Positions 6,588-15,495 of a stretch of DNA of 22,500 nucleotides are shown piece after piece; within the stretch, counting starts at the first letter, position 1; the number at the start of each line of letters is the position of its first letter. The DNA is from Dyadobacter sp. NIV53 (lineage in GTDB: Bacteria > Bacteroidota > Bacteroidia > Cytophagales > Spirosomataceae). Where the stretch lies: NCBI RefSeq assembly GCF_019711195.1, contig NZ_CP081299.1:3852501-3875000 (forward strand), in the 5' to 3' direction. A model generated the notes under the pieces. It made no database searches, was not told where the DNA came from, and was given only the letters and a program-made list of their open reading frames with translations. A program made the translations under genes and the position numbers.

Positions 6588-7790
6588 ATGGAAGCAATAG
6601 CAGAAAAAAACTCGTTTCAGGTTAATAGCAACGGATATTATGGCACTTTTGGTGGCGCTTTTATTCCCGAAATGCTTTATCCGAATGTAGAGGAGTTACG
6701 TGAAAATTACCTTCAGATCATTGCAGATCCTGCTTTTCAAAAAGAATACAACGATCTTCTTCGTAATTACGTTGGAAGGCCTACACCTTTGTATAAAGCA
6801 AACAGGCTTTCAGAAAAATATGGTACAAATATCTTTTTGAAGAGAGAAGATTTATGCCATACCGGAGCTCATAAAGTAAATAATACAATTGGCCAGATAT
6901 TGGTTGCAAAACGTCTTGGAAAGCAGCGTATTGTGGCTGAAACGGGTGCCGGGCAACATGGTGTAGCCACCGCAACAGTTTGTGCCTTAATGAACCTTGA
7001 ATGCATTATTTACATGGGAGAACTGGACATTGAACGTCAGGCGCCCAATGTAGCACGGATGAAAATGCTGGGTGCTGAAGTAAGATCAGCAACCTGTGGT
7101 TCTAAAACGCTGAAAGATGCAACTAATGAAGCCATGCGTCACTGGATCAATAATCCTGTTGATACGCATTATATCATTGGTTCTGTGGTGGGTCCTCATC
7201 CATATCCCGACATGGTAGCACGGTTTCAGTCTGTTATTTCAGAAGAAATGAGATGGCAGCTGAAAGAGCAAACCGGCAAAGAAACACCCGATTATGTCCT
7301 AGCATGTGTAGGAGGAGGAAGTAATGCGGCAGGTGCTTTTTATCATTTTCTGGACGATGAAGATGTGAAACTTGTAGCCGTTGAAGCCGCAGGGCAGGGA
7401 TTAACATCAGGACATTCAGCCGCCACTACTGCTTTGGGTAAACCAGGCGTTCTGCACGGAAGCCGTACTATTTTAATGCAAACGGAAGACGGGCAGGTTA
7501 CAGAGCCGTATTCAATATCTGCCGGCCTGGATTATCCTGGAATTGGCCCGCAGCATGCTTACTTGTATGATAGCGGTCGTGGTACTTTTTTATCGGCAAC
7601 GGATGAGGAAGCAGTGGAAGCCGCATTTGAATTAACACGACTTGAAGGAATCATTCCTGCTCTTGAATCTTCACATGCACTGGCTGTGTTAGGCCGCTTG
7701 GGTGCATCACTGAAGGAAACAGTAGTAGTAAATCTTTCCGGCCGTGGTGATAAGGATATGGCTACTTACATGAAATATATTGATTTATAA
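6588..7790 (+). CDS. trpB: Tryptophan synthase beta chain
   Basis: Condenses indole with serine, using pyridoxal phosphate. It has 400 residues, normal for the TrpB1 type. The PLP lysine is Lys96 in HTGAHKVNNT, the catalytic glutamate is Glu118 in AETGAGQHG, and the phosphate-binding loop GGGSNA is at 242-247. It begins 11 nt after the trpF stop. Its partner trpA is not adjacent: two small genes lie between them, although the subunits normally form an alpha2-beta2 complex. Confidence 0.97.
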   Translation: MEAIAEKNSFQVNSNGYYGTFGGAFIPEMLYPNVEELRENYLQIIADPAFQKEYNDLLRNYVGRPTPLYKANRLSEKYGTNIFLKREDLCHTGAHKVNNTIGQILVAKRLGKQRIVAETGAGQHGVATATVCALMNLECIIYMGELDIERQAPNVARMKMLGAEVRSATCGSKTLKDATNEAMRHWINNPVDTHYIIGSVVGPHPYPDMVARFQSVISEEMRWQLKEQTGKETPDYVLACVGGGSNAAGAFYHFLDDEDVKLVAVEAAGQGLTSGHSAATTALGKPGVLHGSRTILMQTEDGQVTEPYSISAGLDYPGIGPQHAYLYDSGRGTFLSATDEEAVEAAFELTRLEGIIPALESSHALAVLGRLGASLKETVVVNLSGRGDKDMATYMKYIDL

Positions 7791-7812
7791 AACACATAAA
7801 TTTGGAACACTT

Positions 7813-8016
7813 ATGACGGCTACATTAACATTACCAGAAGTATTTGACGTTCGTCTTAAAATTCAGGAACTGGAAGCAAAAGTAGCATCCGGAGAACTTT
7901 CGTTGTTCGAAAGATGCGATATGGAAGACGAAATTCTTGAACTAAAAGAAAAATTAGGAGAATTTGACCGCTTGAAATTCAGCGATGAGGGCGAGTGTAT
8001 CAACTGCTCAGCTTAA
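7813..8016 (+). CDS. Small hypothetical protein with C-terminal CxxC
   Basis: 67 residues from the ATG at 7813. An earlier TTG at 7780 would overlap the end of trpB and is less likely. The protein is acidic and mostly helical by appearance: a helix-turn-helix-like pair rich in Glu, Lys and Leu (about 10-50) ends in GECINCSA, with Cys62 and Cys65 spaced as a CxxC. Another Cys is at 35. There is no signal peptide or membrane segment. I do not recognise the family. It sits 22 nt after trpB, within the operon, and composition and codon use match its neighbours, so it is probably a real gene. Confidence 0.6.
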   Translation: MTATLTLPEVFDVRLKIQELEAKVASGELSLFERCDMEDEILELKEKLGEFDRLKFSDEGECINCSA

Positions 8017-8073
8017 CACAATACTTTAAATTCCTTATTTTTTATTTTTTTCAAAAATTATCCTAATTCTCAA

Positions 8074-8463
8074 ATGAACGTAAAGCTCCTTTTTATTGCC
8101 GGTATGCTATTATTTGGATCAATGGCATTCGCATCACCTAACACCAAAGCACCAAAGAAAATGCTCCGTCATGTTGTTCTTTTTAAATTTAAAGATTCTG
8201 CTACTCCGGCACAAGTGAAGGAAGTAGAAGACGCGTTTCGCAAACTGCCTTCTCAGATTAAGGAAGTTAAGGGATTTGAATGGGGAACTAACAATAGCCC
8301 GGAAGGACTGGCACAAGGATTTACACATGCATTTTTTGTAACCTTTGAAAGCGAAGCCGCACGTGAAGTTTATTTGCCTCATCCTGCACATAAAGCTTTT
8401 GTAAAAGTGCTGGAACCACATTTGGATAAAGTATTAGTAATTGATTACTGGACACAGGAATGA
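8074..8463 (+). CDS. Exported Dabb (stress-responsive alpha/beta barrel) domain protein
   Basis: 129 residues. Residues 1 to about 20 form a Sec-type signal peptide (MNVKLLFIAGMLLFGSMAFA, cleavage likely after AFA). The rest is a ferredoxin-like dimeric alpha/beta barrel (Dabb) domain with the typical LRHVVLFKFKDSATPAQVKEVEDAF start, a central HAFFVTFES strand, and HPAHKAFVKVLEPHLDKVLVIDY at the end. Family members vary in function and many have none assigned. Its stop overlaps the trpA start (ATGA, 8460-8463), so the two are translationally linked although their products should be in different compartments. Confidence 0.85.
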   Translation: MNVKLLFIAGMLLFGSMAFASPNTKAPKKMLRHVVLFKFKDSATPAQVKEVEDAFRKLPSQIKEVKGFEWGTNNSPEGLAQGFTHAFFVTFESEAAREVYLPHPAHKAFVKVLEPHLDKVLVIDYWTQE

Positions 8464-9269
8464 ACCGCATAACAAGCCTTTTTCAGAATAGGTCTGAGAT
8501 TGATACTACCGGACTTCTTAATGTATATTTTACAGCAGGATTTCCGCAACTTGACGATACACTGAAAGTATTGACTTCCCTACAGCAGGGCGGTGCAGAT
8601 CTGGTAGAAATCGGTATGCCCTATTCTGACCCTGTTGCTGATGGTGAAACTATCCAAAAAAGCAATGATCAGGCTCTGGAAAACGGAATGAGCGTAAAAA
8701 TTCTTTTTGATCAGCTAAAAGAAATGCGCAAAACCATTACGGTTCCTGTTTTGCTGATGGGATATGTTAATCCGGTACTGCAATTTGGTATGGAGAATTT
8801 CTGTAAGAAATGCGCTGAAATAGGCGTAGACGGATTAATTCTGCCTGATATGCCTATGGACGTATATCTGAGTGAATATAAATCCATCTTTGATTCTTAT
8901 GGTATTCTTAACATTTTTCTTGTAACACCGCAAACCTCAGAAAAGCGTATCAGGCAGATTGATAGTATAAGCGAAGGATTTATTTATACTGTTTCATCTG
9001 CAAGTGTCACCGGCTCTAAAATTGGCGTTAGTGATGATATGGAATCCTACTTCGACCGGCTTAATGCAATGAACTTGAAAAATCCGCGTCTGATAGGTTT
9101 TGGAATAAAAGATAATGCTACTTTCACAAAAGCATCTGCCTATGCAGAAGGGGCAATTATTGGAAGTGCTTTTATCCGGGTTTTACAGGAAAGTTCAGAT
9201 CTGGAAAATGATATTAAAACATTTGTAAGTCAGGTAAAAGGGAAACCTTTAGATACTGTCTTGGCTTAG
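8460..9269 (+). CDS. trpA: Tryptophan synthase alpha chain
   Basis: Cleaves indole-3-glycerol phosphate to indole and glyceraldehyde-3-phosphate; a TIM barrel of 269 residues. The catalytic residues Glu50 and Asp61 lie in DLVEIGMPYSDPVADG. GFGIK near 213-217 and GSAF near 237-240 match phosphate-binding loops. It overlaps the preceding Dabb gene by 4 nt. It is the last gene of the operon and is followed by two hairpins. Confidence 0.96.
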   Translation: MNRITSLFQNRSEIDTTGLLNVYFTAGFPQLDDTLKVLTSLQQGGADLVEIGMPYSDPVADGETIQKSNDQALENGMSVKILFDQLKEMRKTITVPVLLMGYVNPVLQFGMENFCKKCAEIGVDGLILPDMPMDVYLSEYKSIFDSYGILNIFLVTPQTSEKRIRQIDSISEGFIYTVSSASVTGSKIGVSDDMESYFDRLNAMNLKNPRLIGFGIKDNATFTKASAYAEGAIIGSAFIRVLQESSDLENDIKTFVSQVKGKPLDTVLA

Positions 9270-9284
9270 CAAATTTTAAATCTT

Positions 9285-9321
9285 TTAAAAAGAGCAGAGC
9301 TTATGGTTGTACTCTTTTTAA
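9285..9321 (+). terminator. Hairpin after trpA
   Basis: TTAAAAAGAG (9285-9294) pairs perfectly with CTCTTTTTAA (9312-9321) across a 17-nt loop. It starts 15 nt after the trpA stop. The 3' arm supplies its own T run. It is AT-rich and has a large loop, so it is weaker than the next hairpin. Confidence 0.6.
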
Positions 9322-9363
9322 TAGAATAAAGTATTTTACAAAAGAATGCCGGCACCAATTACA

Positions 9364-9400
9364 AGAAAACAACCTCAACCGGGTTGTTTTCTTAGTTTTA
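9364..9400 (+). terminator. Rho-independent terminator of the trp operon
   Basis: A perfect 11-bp stem, AGAAAACAACC (9364-9374) with GGTTGTTTTCT (9382-9392), has a 7-nt loop and is followed by TAGTTTTA. This is the stronger of the two structures after trpA. Confidence 0.8.
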
Positions 9401-9605
9401 AGGATCGTACTTATTATTTTGCGATTCATTACCATCTCAATGTGCAATATTATACCTGCTGAATATCTTCATTTTCTCGATAGTTTTCGTTTATAAAAGT
9501 CATATTTTGATTATATTACTTCGTTTTAGGTATGTCAAAGTAAATCGTACTTTTTAGACTAACCGATACGTTATAATAGCCATAAGGATTTTATCAAAAA
9601 CATAT
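9401..9605 (+). other. Intergenic region before the DUF4175 gene
   Basis: AT-rich, with no ORF or RNA gene that I can see. It presumably contains the promoter of the next gene, but no clean TAnnTTTG box with a -33 partner stands out. A sigma70-like TATAAT is present at 9572-9577. Confidence 0.4.
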
Positions 9606-12600
9606 ATGACTCCTTTCACACCGGCAATGGAAGGCCTGTTGCTACGCATTCAGGAATACCGTCAGAAATACTATCAGAATCAACTGTTGAAAGGGCTTAT
9701 CTTTTCAATTGCTCTTTTATTAACGGTTTATTTGTTCTTCAATACCCTCGAATACTTCGGACGGTTTAGTTCGGCAGTAAGGGGAATGTTGTTTTTTGGT
9801 TTTTTAGCTATTCTGGCATTTTCTTTCTTTCAATGGGTTATTCAGCCTTTAATCCATTTATCGGGCCTTAGAAAGCCGATATCCGACGAAGAGGCTGCCA
9901 TGCAGATTGGTTCTTACTTTCCTGAAGTCGGCGACAAGCTTGTGAATACTTTACAGCTTCGTAATCTCTCCGGAACACAATCGGACCTGATAGAAGCCAG
10001 TATCCGGCAAAAATCCGCTCAGCTATTAATTGTGAAGTTCTCAGATGCTATTAAATTTAATGAGAACAAAAAATGGATGCGTTATGCCATTTTTCCTATC
10101 GCTGTTATTGCCGTTATACTACTTTTCAACCCATCTTTTTTCACTTCCAGTTCCGACCGTATCATCCATTTTCAAAAGAATTATACCTACGCACCATTTT
10201 CCTTTATACTTGAAAACAAAAGCCTGAAAGCATTCCGGAATGAGGATTTTGTATTAAAATTAAAGTTGAAAGGTGAAGCCCTCCCGCAGTCCGTTTACCT
10301 TGTACAGAATGGAACGCGCTTTAAACTGGATCAGAATGCTAATAATAATTTCTCCTACACATTTAAAAATTTACAGCGAAATGTAGCCTTTTCATTCGAT
10401 GCAGCAGGTTTTGTTTCTGATGAATATAAAATTACGGTTGCAGAACGTCCCTCATTGCTTTCTTTTGATGTCAATTTGCGTTACCCGGCTTATCTGAACA
10501 AACCTGCCGAAGGCTTAAATAATGTGGGTAATTTGTCGGTACCCGAAGGCACAGACATAGAATGGAATTTTAATACATCTTCTACCAATTCTCTGGGCAT
10601 ACGCTTCGAAAATGATTCCACCTTATACAAAGGCATAGAAAATAATGACGGCCATTTTGAAGTTCGCCGCTCTGCACGTCGTTCTGCACAATACCAGGTT
10701 TTCCTGAAAAATAATGAAACAAGTAATGCTGACAAGATAGGATATTATATCAATGTTATTCCGGATAAATTTCCTGTACTGAATCTCGAAAATTTCCGTG
10801 ATACGACACTTTATAATTATCTGGTTCTGGGGGGCTCAATCAGTGATGATTATGGATTTTCGCAGTTAAAAATGTTTTATTCAGTCCAAAGAGAAAATGA
10901 TAAAACGCCTTCTCAGCCTAAAAGTATTTCAATTCCTTTTAACAAAACGGTTAATACACAAAGCTTTTTCTTTCAATGGTATGTAGACAGCCTTCGTTTG
11001 GCTCCTGGTGACAAAATTGAATACTATGCTCAGGTTTGGGACAATGATGGCGTAAACGGAGCAAAAAGTACCCGTTCCCGTTCTATCCAGTTTACCGTTC
11101 CCAATAAGGATCAGATGGAAGCGGAAATAAAAAAATCGGAGCAGGAAACAGAAAACCAGATCCAGTCTGCTATGAAAAAAGCACAAAGCCTGGAAAAAGA
11201 TTTGAATAACCTGGATAACAAGTTAAAAAGCAATAAGGAACTTGATTTTAAGGAGCAGAAACAAATTGAGGAAGTATTAAAAAAACGTGAAGAACTGATC
11301 AAAGAATTACAGGCTTTACAAGAAAAGCACCAGAATCAAAACGAAAAATCCAAACAGTTTAACCAGCAAAGTCCTGAGCTGCAAAGCAAAATTGACCAGC
11401 TTCAAAAACTGATGGATGAGTTGATGGACAAGGATACCGACAAATTGTACCAGGAATTAAAAAAACTTCTTGAACAAAAACAAAGCGAACGAATGTCCTC
11501 CATGATGGAAAAACTGAAAAATAAGGAGCATAATCTTGAAAAAGAACTGGAACGTACCATGAAGCTTTTCAAGCAAATGCAACTTGAACAAAAAATGGAG
11601 AACCTTTCAGAAAAGCTAAACGAACTTGCTGACAAGGAAGATAAACTCGCCGATAAATCTCAGGAAAATGATAAAAATAAAAATTCGGAAGACAAAAAAG
11701 GCAAGAACGAAGAGCTGAAAAAAGAGCAGGAAAAAATACAGGAGGAGTTTGAAAAGGCAAAAGAAGACACCAAAGAAGCAGAAGAGCTGAGCAAAGAACT
11801 TGAGCAACCAATTGACCCGCAAAAAGAAGAACAGAAAAATGCCTCGGAGCAAATGGAAGAGAGTAAGAAGGAGCTAGACAAGCAACAGAATTCCAAAGCT
11901 TCACAAGCTCAGAAAAAAGCAGCGCAGTCCATGAAAAAAATGTCAAAGTCCATGACGGAACAAATGGAAGCCGCGGAGATGGAACAAATGCAGGAAGATC
12001 TGGACGCGCTCAGGGATATTCTCGAAAATCTGATCACATTGTCATTCGACCAGGAATCGCTGATGAAAGATTTTCGCGGAGTAAATTTACAAGATCCGAG
12101 ATTTATCAAACTTGGCCAGCAGCAATTGAAACTGAAAGACGATGCAAAAGTTGTTGAAGATAGTTTGTATGCATTGGCCAATCGTGTTGTTCAGATACAA
12201 TCCTTTATTACCCGTGAACTGAATGATATGAAATCGTATATGGATGAAAGCGTTAAGGGTATAAAAGACCGCCAAATTAATGTCGCAACTGCTAAACAGC
12301 AATTTGCAATGACATCCATGAATAATCTTGCATTGATGTTAAGTGATGTATTTAAACAAATGCAGGAACAAATGGCCATGGCAATGCCTGGCAGCGGAAA
12401 GGGGAAAAAGGGGAAACAAAAGGGAGAACAGCAGGGCATGGGGGAAATGCAGGAAAAACTGAACGGTCAGATGAAGCAGCTTGGACAAGGTAAAGAAGGG
12501 CAAGGCAACAATTCTGAACAACTTGCACGTATGGCTGCGGAACAGGCTGCAATCCGTAAAATGATCCAGGATCTGATGGAATCACAAAAAGGGACAAAAG

Positions 12601-12947
12601 TTGGACAGCAATTCAGTAAGGAACTGCAGGATATTACTGAAAAAATGGATGAGACTGAAACGGATCTTGTCAATAAAAGGATAACTCCTGAGCTTATTAA
12701 ACGTAATCAGGAAATCACTACCCGGCTATTGGAATCTGAAAAAGCGATGAAAGAACAGGACGAGGATGAACAGCGTAAAGCACAGGCTGCTAAGCAAACT
12801 CCACGTCAGCCTCCCGCTGCATTTGAGAAATATGTAAGAGAAAAAGAAAAACAAACAGAATTGCTTCGTACTATACCGCCTACTTTTTCACCGTTTTATA
12901 AGCGTGAAGTTGATACATATTTCCGTAAATATCAGGCTACTAACTAA
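9606..12947 (+). CDS. DUF4175-family membrane-anchored coiled-coil protein
   Basis: A very large protein of 1113 residues. Two hydrophobic segments lie near 29-46 and 60-81 and a third near 159-175; what follows (about 180-500) looks like a beta-rich, Ig-like exported part. Residues from about 500 to 830 are a long Glu/Lys/Gln-rich coiled coil. A Gly/Lys/Gln/Met-rich linker (GKGKKGKQKGEQQGMGEM) lies near 927-950, and the last part is charged and helical. This architecture matches DUF4175 proteins found widely in Bacteroidetes; the function is unknown to me. A structural or tethering role in the envelope is only a guess. It is transcribed with ybeY and mnmG on the same strand, but a promoter-like box lies before ybeY. 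Confidence 0.85.
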   Translation: MTPFTPAMEGLLLRIQEYRQKYYQNQLLKGLIFSIALLLTVYLFFNTLEYFGRFSSAVRGMLFFGFLAILAFSFFQWVIQPLIHLSGLRKPISDEEAAMQIGSYFPEVGDKLVNTLQLRNLSGTQSDLIEASIRQKSAQLLIVKFSDAIKFNENKKWMRYAIFPIAVIAVILLFNPSFFTSSSDRIIHFQKNYTYAPFSFILENKSLKAFRNEDFVLKLKLKGEALPQSVYLVQNGTRFKLDQNANNNFSYTFKNLQRNVAFSFDAAGFVSDEYKITVAERPSLLSFDVNLRYPAYLNKPAEGLNNVGNLSVPEGTDIEWNFNTSSTNSLGIRFENDSTLYKGIENNDGHFEVRRSARRSAQYQVFLKNNETSNADKIGYYINVIPDKFPVLNLENFRDTTLYNYLVLGGSISDDYGFSQLKMFYSVQRENDKTPSQPKSISIPFNKTVNTQSFFFQWYVDSLRLAPGDKIEYYAQVWDNDGVNGAKSTRSRSIQFTVPNKDQMEAEIKKSEQETENQIQSAMKKAQSLEKDLNNLDNKLKSNKELDFKEQKQIEEVLKKREELIKELQALQEKHQNQNEKSKQFNQQSPELQSKIDQLQKLMDELMDKDTDKLYQELKKLLEQKQSERMSSMMEKLKNKEHNLEKELERTMKLFKQMQLEQKMENLSEKLNELADKEDKLADKSQENDKNKNSEDKKGKNEELKKEQEKIQEEFEKAKEDTKEAEELSKELEQPIDPQKEEQKNASEQMEESKKELDKQQNSKASQAQKKAAQSMKKMSKSMTEQMEAAEMEQMQEDLDALRDILENLITLSFDQESLMKDFRGVNLQDPRFIKLGQQQLKLKDDAKVVEDSLYALANRVVQIQSFITRELNDMKSYMDESVKGIKDRQINVATAKQQFAMTSMNNLALMLSDVFKQMQEQMAMAMPGSGKGKKGKQKGEQQGMGEMQEKLNGQMKQLGQGKEGQGNNSEQLARMAAEQAAIRKMIQDLMESQKGTKVGQQFSKELQDITEKMDETETDLVNKRITPELIKRNQEITTRLLESEKAMKEQDEDEQRKAQAAKQTPRQPPAAFEKYVREKEKQTELLRTIPPTFSPFYKREVDTYFRKYQATN

Positions 12948-13060
12948 TTACCAGCTATCGTTAATTTAAGTTAATGCGTATAGGATTGCTATTCTGATAC
13001 GTTTAATTTGCAGAAGTTATGCAAAACAATAAGTTAAATGAACGGTATTCAGATACTTAC

Positions 13061-13068
13061 TATCTTTG
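13061..13068 (+). promoter_or_regulatory. Possible -7 promoter box before ybeY
   Basis: TATCTTTG fits the Bacteroidetes TAnnTTTG -7 consensus, about 80 nt before the ybeY start, in a 200-nt intergenic gap. No clear -33 TTTG element lies at the right distance, so the call is tentative. Confidence 0.4.
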
Positions 13069-13147
13069 CCGTTTATTTAGCGTTGCTTTAACTTGTCCTG
13101 TTATACTATATACGTAACAGTTCAAATAAACTTATTTTACGATCTGT

Positions 13148-13561
13148 ATGCTTAAATTCTTCTCTGAGGAGACCTCCTTTAAACAACCTCACCCTATAAA
13201 AACATCAAAATGGATCAAAACTATCTCAAAATCAGAAGGTTATGAAATAGGTTCGCTCAATTATATATTTTGTTCCGATGATTATTTGCTTGAAATCAAT
13301 AAACAGTATCTAAACCACGATTACTACACCGACATTATTACTTTTGATAATAGTGAAGAAGAAGGGAAACTTGAAGGTGATATTTATGTTAGTATTGACA
13401 GAGTAAAGGAAAACTCGGAAAATTTGAGTGTAGATTTTGAAACAGAACTTCGCAGGGTTTTAATACATGGGCTTCTGCATTTGATTGGTTTTGAGGATAC
13501 TGATGAGAATTTAAAAAGTGCAATGAGATCAAAAGAGGATGAGTGTCTTCTTCAGTTTTAA
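13148..13561 (+). CDS. ybeY: Endoribonuclease YbeY (rRNA maturation factor)
   Basis: 137 residues, the usual length. Members of this family are zinc-dependent and take part in 16S rRNA 3'-end maturation and ribosome quality control. The core HGLLHLIGFED is at 107-117, with His107 and His111 as metal ligands. The third position, His in the proteobacterial HGxLHLxGxxH, is Asp117 here; I believe this replacement is common in Bacteroidetes. DIITFDN near 62-68 is the other conserved strand. The gene lies 71 nt before mnmG. Confidence 0.93.
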   Translation: MLKFFSEETSFKQPHPIKTSKWIKTISKSEGYEIGSLNYIFCSDDYLLEINKQYLNHDYYTDIITFDNSEEEGKLEGDIYVSIDRVKENSENLSVDFETELRRVLIHGLLHLIGFEDTDENLKSAMRSKEDECLLQF

Positions 13562-13564
13562 AAT

Positions 13565-13580
13565 ATTTCCACGTGGAACA
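13565..13580. promoter_or_regulatory. parS-like palindrome (candidate ParB site)
   Basis: ATTTCCACGTGGAACA contains the perfect 12-bp palindrome TTCCACGTGGAA and matches 14 of 16 positions of the parS form TGTTCCACGTGGAACA. It lies in the ybeY-mnmG gap, about 4.5 kb from the putative oriC. Chromosomal parS sites cluster around origins in many bacteria. A single site read by eye cannot exclude chance or another palindrome-binding regulator. Confidence 0.55.
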
Positions 13581-13632
13581 TTTTTCATTTTTGTAAAATG
13601 CTTCACAAATTTAAAAGTGAATAATAAATATT

Positions 13633-15495
13633 ATGTTTCCAGAATATGATGTGATTGTAGTAGGAGCAGGCCATGCGGGTTGTGAAGCAGCAGCAGCGGC
13701 AGCAACGATGGGTTCCTCTGTATTACTCGTCACAATGAATATGCATACTATTGCACAAATGTCGTGCAACCCAGCAATGGGTGGAGTAGCAAAAGGACAG
13801 ATTGTAAGAGAAATAGACGCACTTGGCGGACAGTCAGGAATTGTAAGTGATAAAACCATGATCCAGTTCCGAATGCTTAATTTATCAAAAGGCCCCGCCA
13901 TGTGGAGCCCGAGATGCCAAAGCGATCGTGTACTATTTGCACAGGAATGGCGCAGTATTTTAGAAAATAATCCCAACGTCGATTTTTGGCAGGATACGGC
14001 TAAAGAAATTCTGCTGGAAAATGGAAAAGCTTGTGGCGTTAAAACCAGTCTGGGAATCGAAATAAAATCCAAAGCTGTAATTCTTACAAACGGGACTTTT
14101 TTGAATGGGCTGATTCATATTGGTGAAAAAAACTTTGGCGGAGGAAGAACCGGAGAAAAAGCAGCAACCGGCATTACTGAACAACTGGTAAGTCTAGGAT
14201 TTGAATCAGGCAGAATGAAAACAGGAACACCGCCACGTGTAGACGGACGGTCACTTGATTATTCAAAAATGGAAGAACAGCCGGGAGACAAAAACCCCAG
14301 TAAATTTTCTTACACCGATACAAAACCATTAATCAAACAACGGAGCTGCTGGATTACTTATACCAATTCAGAAGTACACGAAATTCTCAGAACCGGATTT
14401 GAAAAATCGCCGATGTTCTCAGGAAGGATTAAAGGAATAGGTCCAAGGTATTGCCCATCTGTTGAAGACAAAATCAATCGTTTTGCAGATAAAGATCGTC
14501 ATCAGATTTTCGTAGAGCCCGAAGGTTGGGATACCGTAGAGGTGTACGTAAATGGTTTCTCAACTTCTTTACCCGAAGATGTCCAGTATGCTGCTTTACG
14601 TAAAATACCAGGATTTGAAAATGCAAAAATGTTCAGGCCTGGATACGCAATTGAATACGATTATTTCCCACCAACACAATTAAAGACAACACTAGAAACA
14701 CACCTGGTAAAGAACCTGTTTTTTGCCGGCCAGATTAATGGAACAACCGGATACGAAGAAGCGGCTTGCCAGGGACTAATGGCCGGAATCAATGCACACA
14801 GAAATGTAAAAGATCTCACTCCGTTTGTACTGAAAAGATCCGAAGCCTACATTGGCGTTCTAATAGATGATCTGGTTAATAAAGGTACAGAGGAACCATA
14901 CCGGATGTTTACTTCCAGGGCTGAATACAGAACACTGCTTCGGCAGGACAATGCAGATATACGCTTGTCAGAAAAAGGATTTGAAATTGGACTGGCGAAA
15001 GAGGAGCGGGTAATAAATGTGAGAAAAAAGATCAAAGATGTTGAAGAAATTATTTCTGCTTTTTCACAAACAAAACTTACACCTGAAGAAATAAACGGAG
15101 GCTTGGAATTACTAGGAACCTCACCAATAAGAGAGAAAAGTACATTGACTCAATTATTGAAACGTCCCCAAATTTCAATCGAACAATTATCAGAAGCAAG
15201 CCCGGTTGTGGCTGGTCTTCTTGAAAAGTATGGATCCGATTCCTTACATCAGGCAGAAATCCATCTTAAATATGATAGTTATATCGAGAAAGAAATGTTG
15301 CTAGTTGAAAAAATGAATCGTCTGGAAGATCTTAATATTATAGATAATTTCAACTATGACGTTGTAAGTTCTTTATCCTATGAAGGAAGGGAAAAACTTA
15401 AACGTACAAGGCCGGGAACCATAGGACAAGCCTCAAGAATCAGTGGTGTCAGCCAATCTGATATTTCAGTATTAATGCTTTTTATAGGACGATAA
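13633..15495 (+). CDS. mnmG: tRNA uridine-5-carboxymethylaminomethyl modification enzyme MnmG
   Basis: 620 residues, normal for the long (bacterial) MnmG/GidA form. With MnmE it modifies the wobble uridine of several tRNAs. The FAD-binding GAGHAG is at 11-16. CNPAMGGVAKGQIVREIDALGG, GTPPRVDGRSLDYS near 197-210 and GTTGYEEAACQGLMAG near 370-385 are family signatures. The C-terminal MnmE/tRNA-interacting domain is present and ends ASRISGVSQSDISVLMLFIGR-like. In many bacteria this gene lies next to the replication origin, as seems true here. The next gene starts directly after its stop. Confidence 0.98.
   Translation: MFPEYDVIVVGAGHAGCEAAAAAATMGSSVLLVTMNMHTIAQMSCNPAMGGVAKGQIVREIDALGGQSGIVSDKTMIQFRMLNLSKGPAMWSPRCQSDRVLFAQEWRSILENNPNVDFWQDTAKEILLENGKACGVKTSLGIEIKSKAVILTNGTFLNGLIHIGEKNFGGGRTGEKAATGITEQLVSLGFESGRMKTGTPPRVDGRSLDYSKMEEQPGDKNPSKFSYTDTKPLIKQRSCWITYTNSEVHEILRTGFEKSPMFSGRIKGIGPRYCPSVEDKINRFADKDRHQIFVEPEGWDTVEVYVNGFSTSLPEDVQYAALRKIPGFENAKMFRPGYAIEYDYFPPTQLKTTLETHLVKNLFFAGQINGTTGYEEAACQGLMAGINAHRNVKDLTPFVLKRSEAYIGVLIDDLVNKGTEEPYRMFTSRAEYRTLLRQDNADIRLSEKGFEIGLAKEERVINVRKKIKDVEEIISAFSQTKLTPEEINGGLELLGTSPIREKSTLTQLLKRPQISIEQLSEASPVVAGLLEKYGSDSLHQAEIHLKYDSYIEKEMLLVEKMNRLEDLNIIDNFNYDVVSSLSYEGREKLKRTRPGTIGQASRISGVSQSDISVLMLFIGR

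Noticed and set aside
10490..12673. Many minus-strand ORFs opposite the DUF4175 gene
   Set aside because: Their Ser/Phe/Leu/Cys-rich translations are the antisense of the Lys/Glu/Gln-rich coiled coil; a classic shadow effect.
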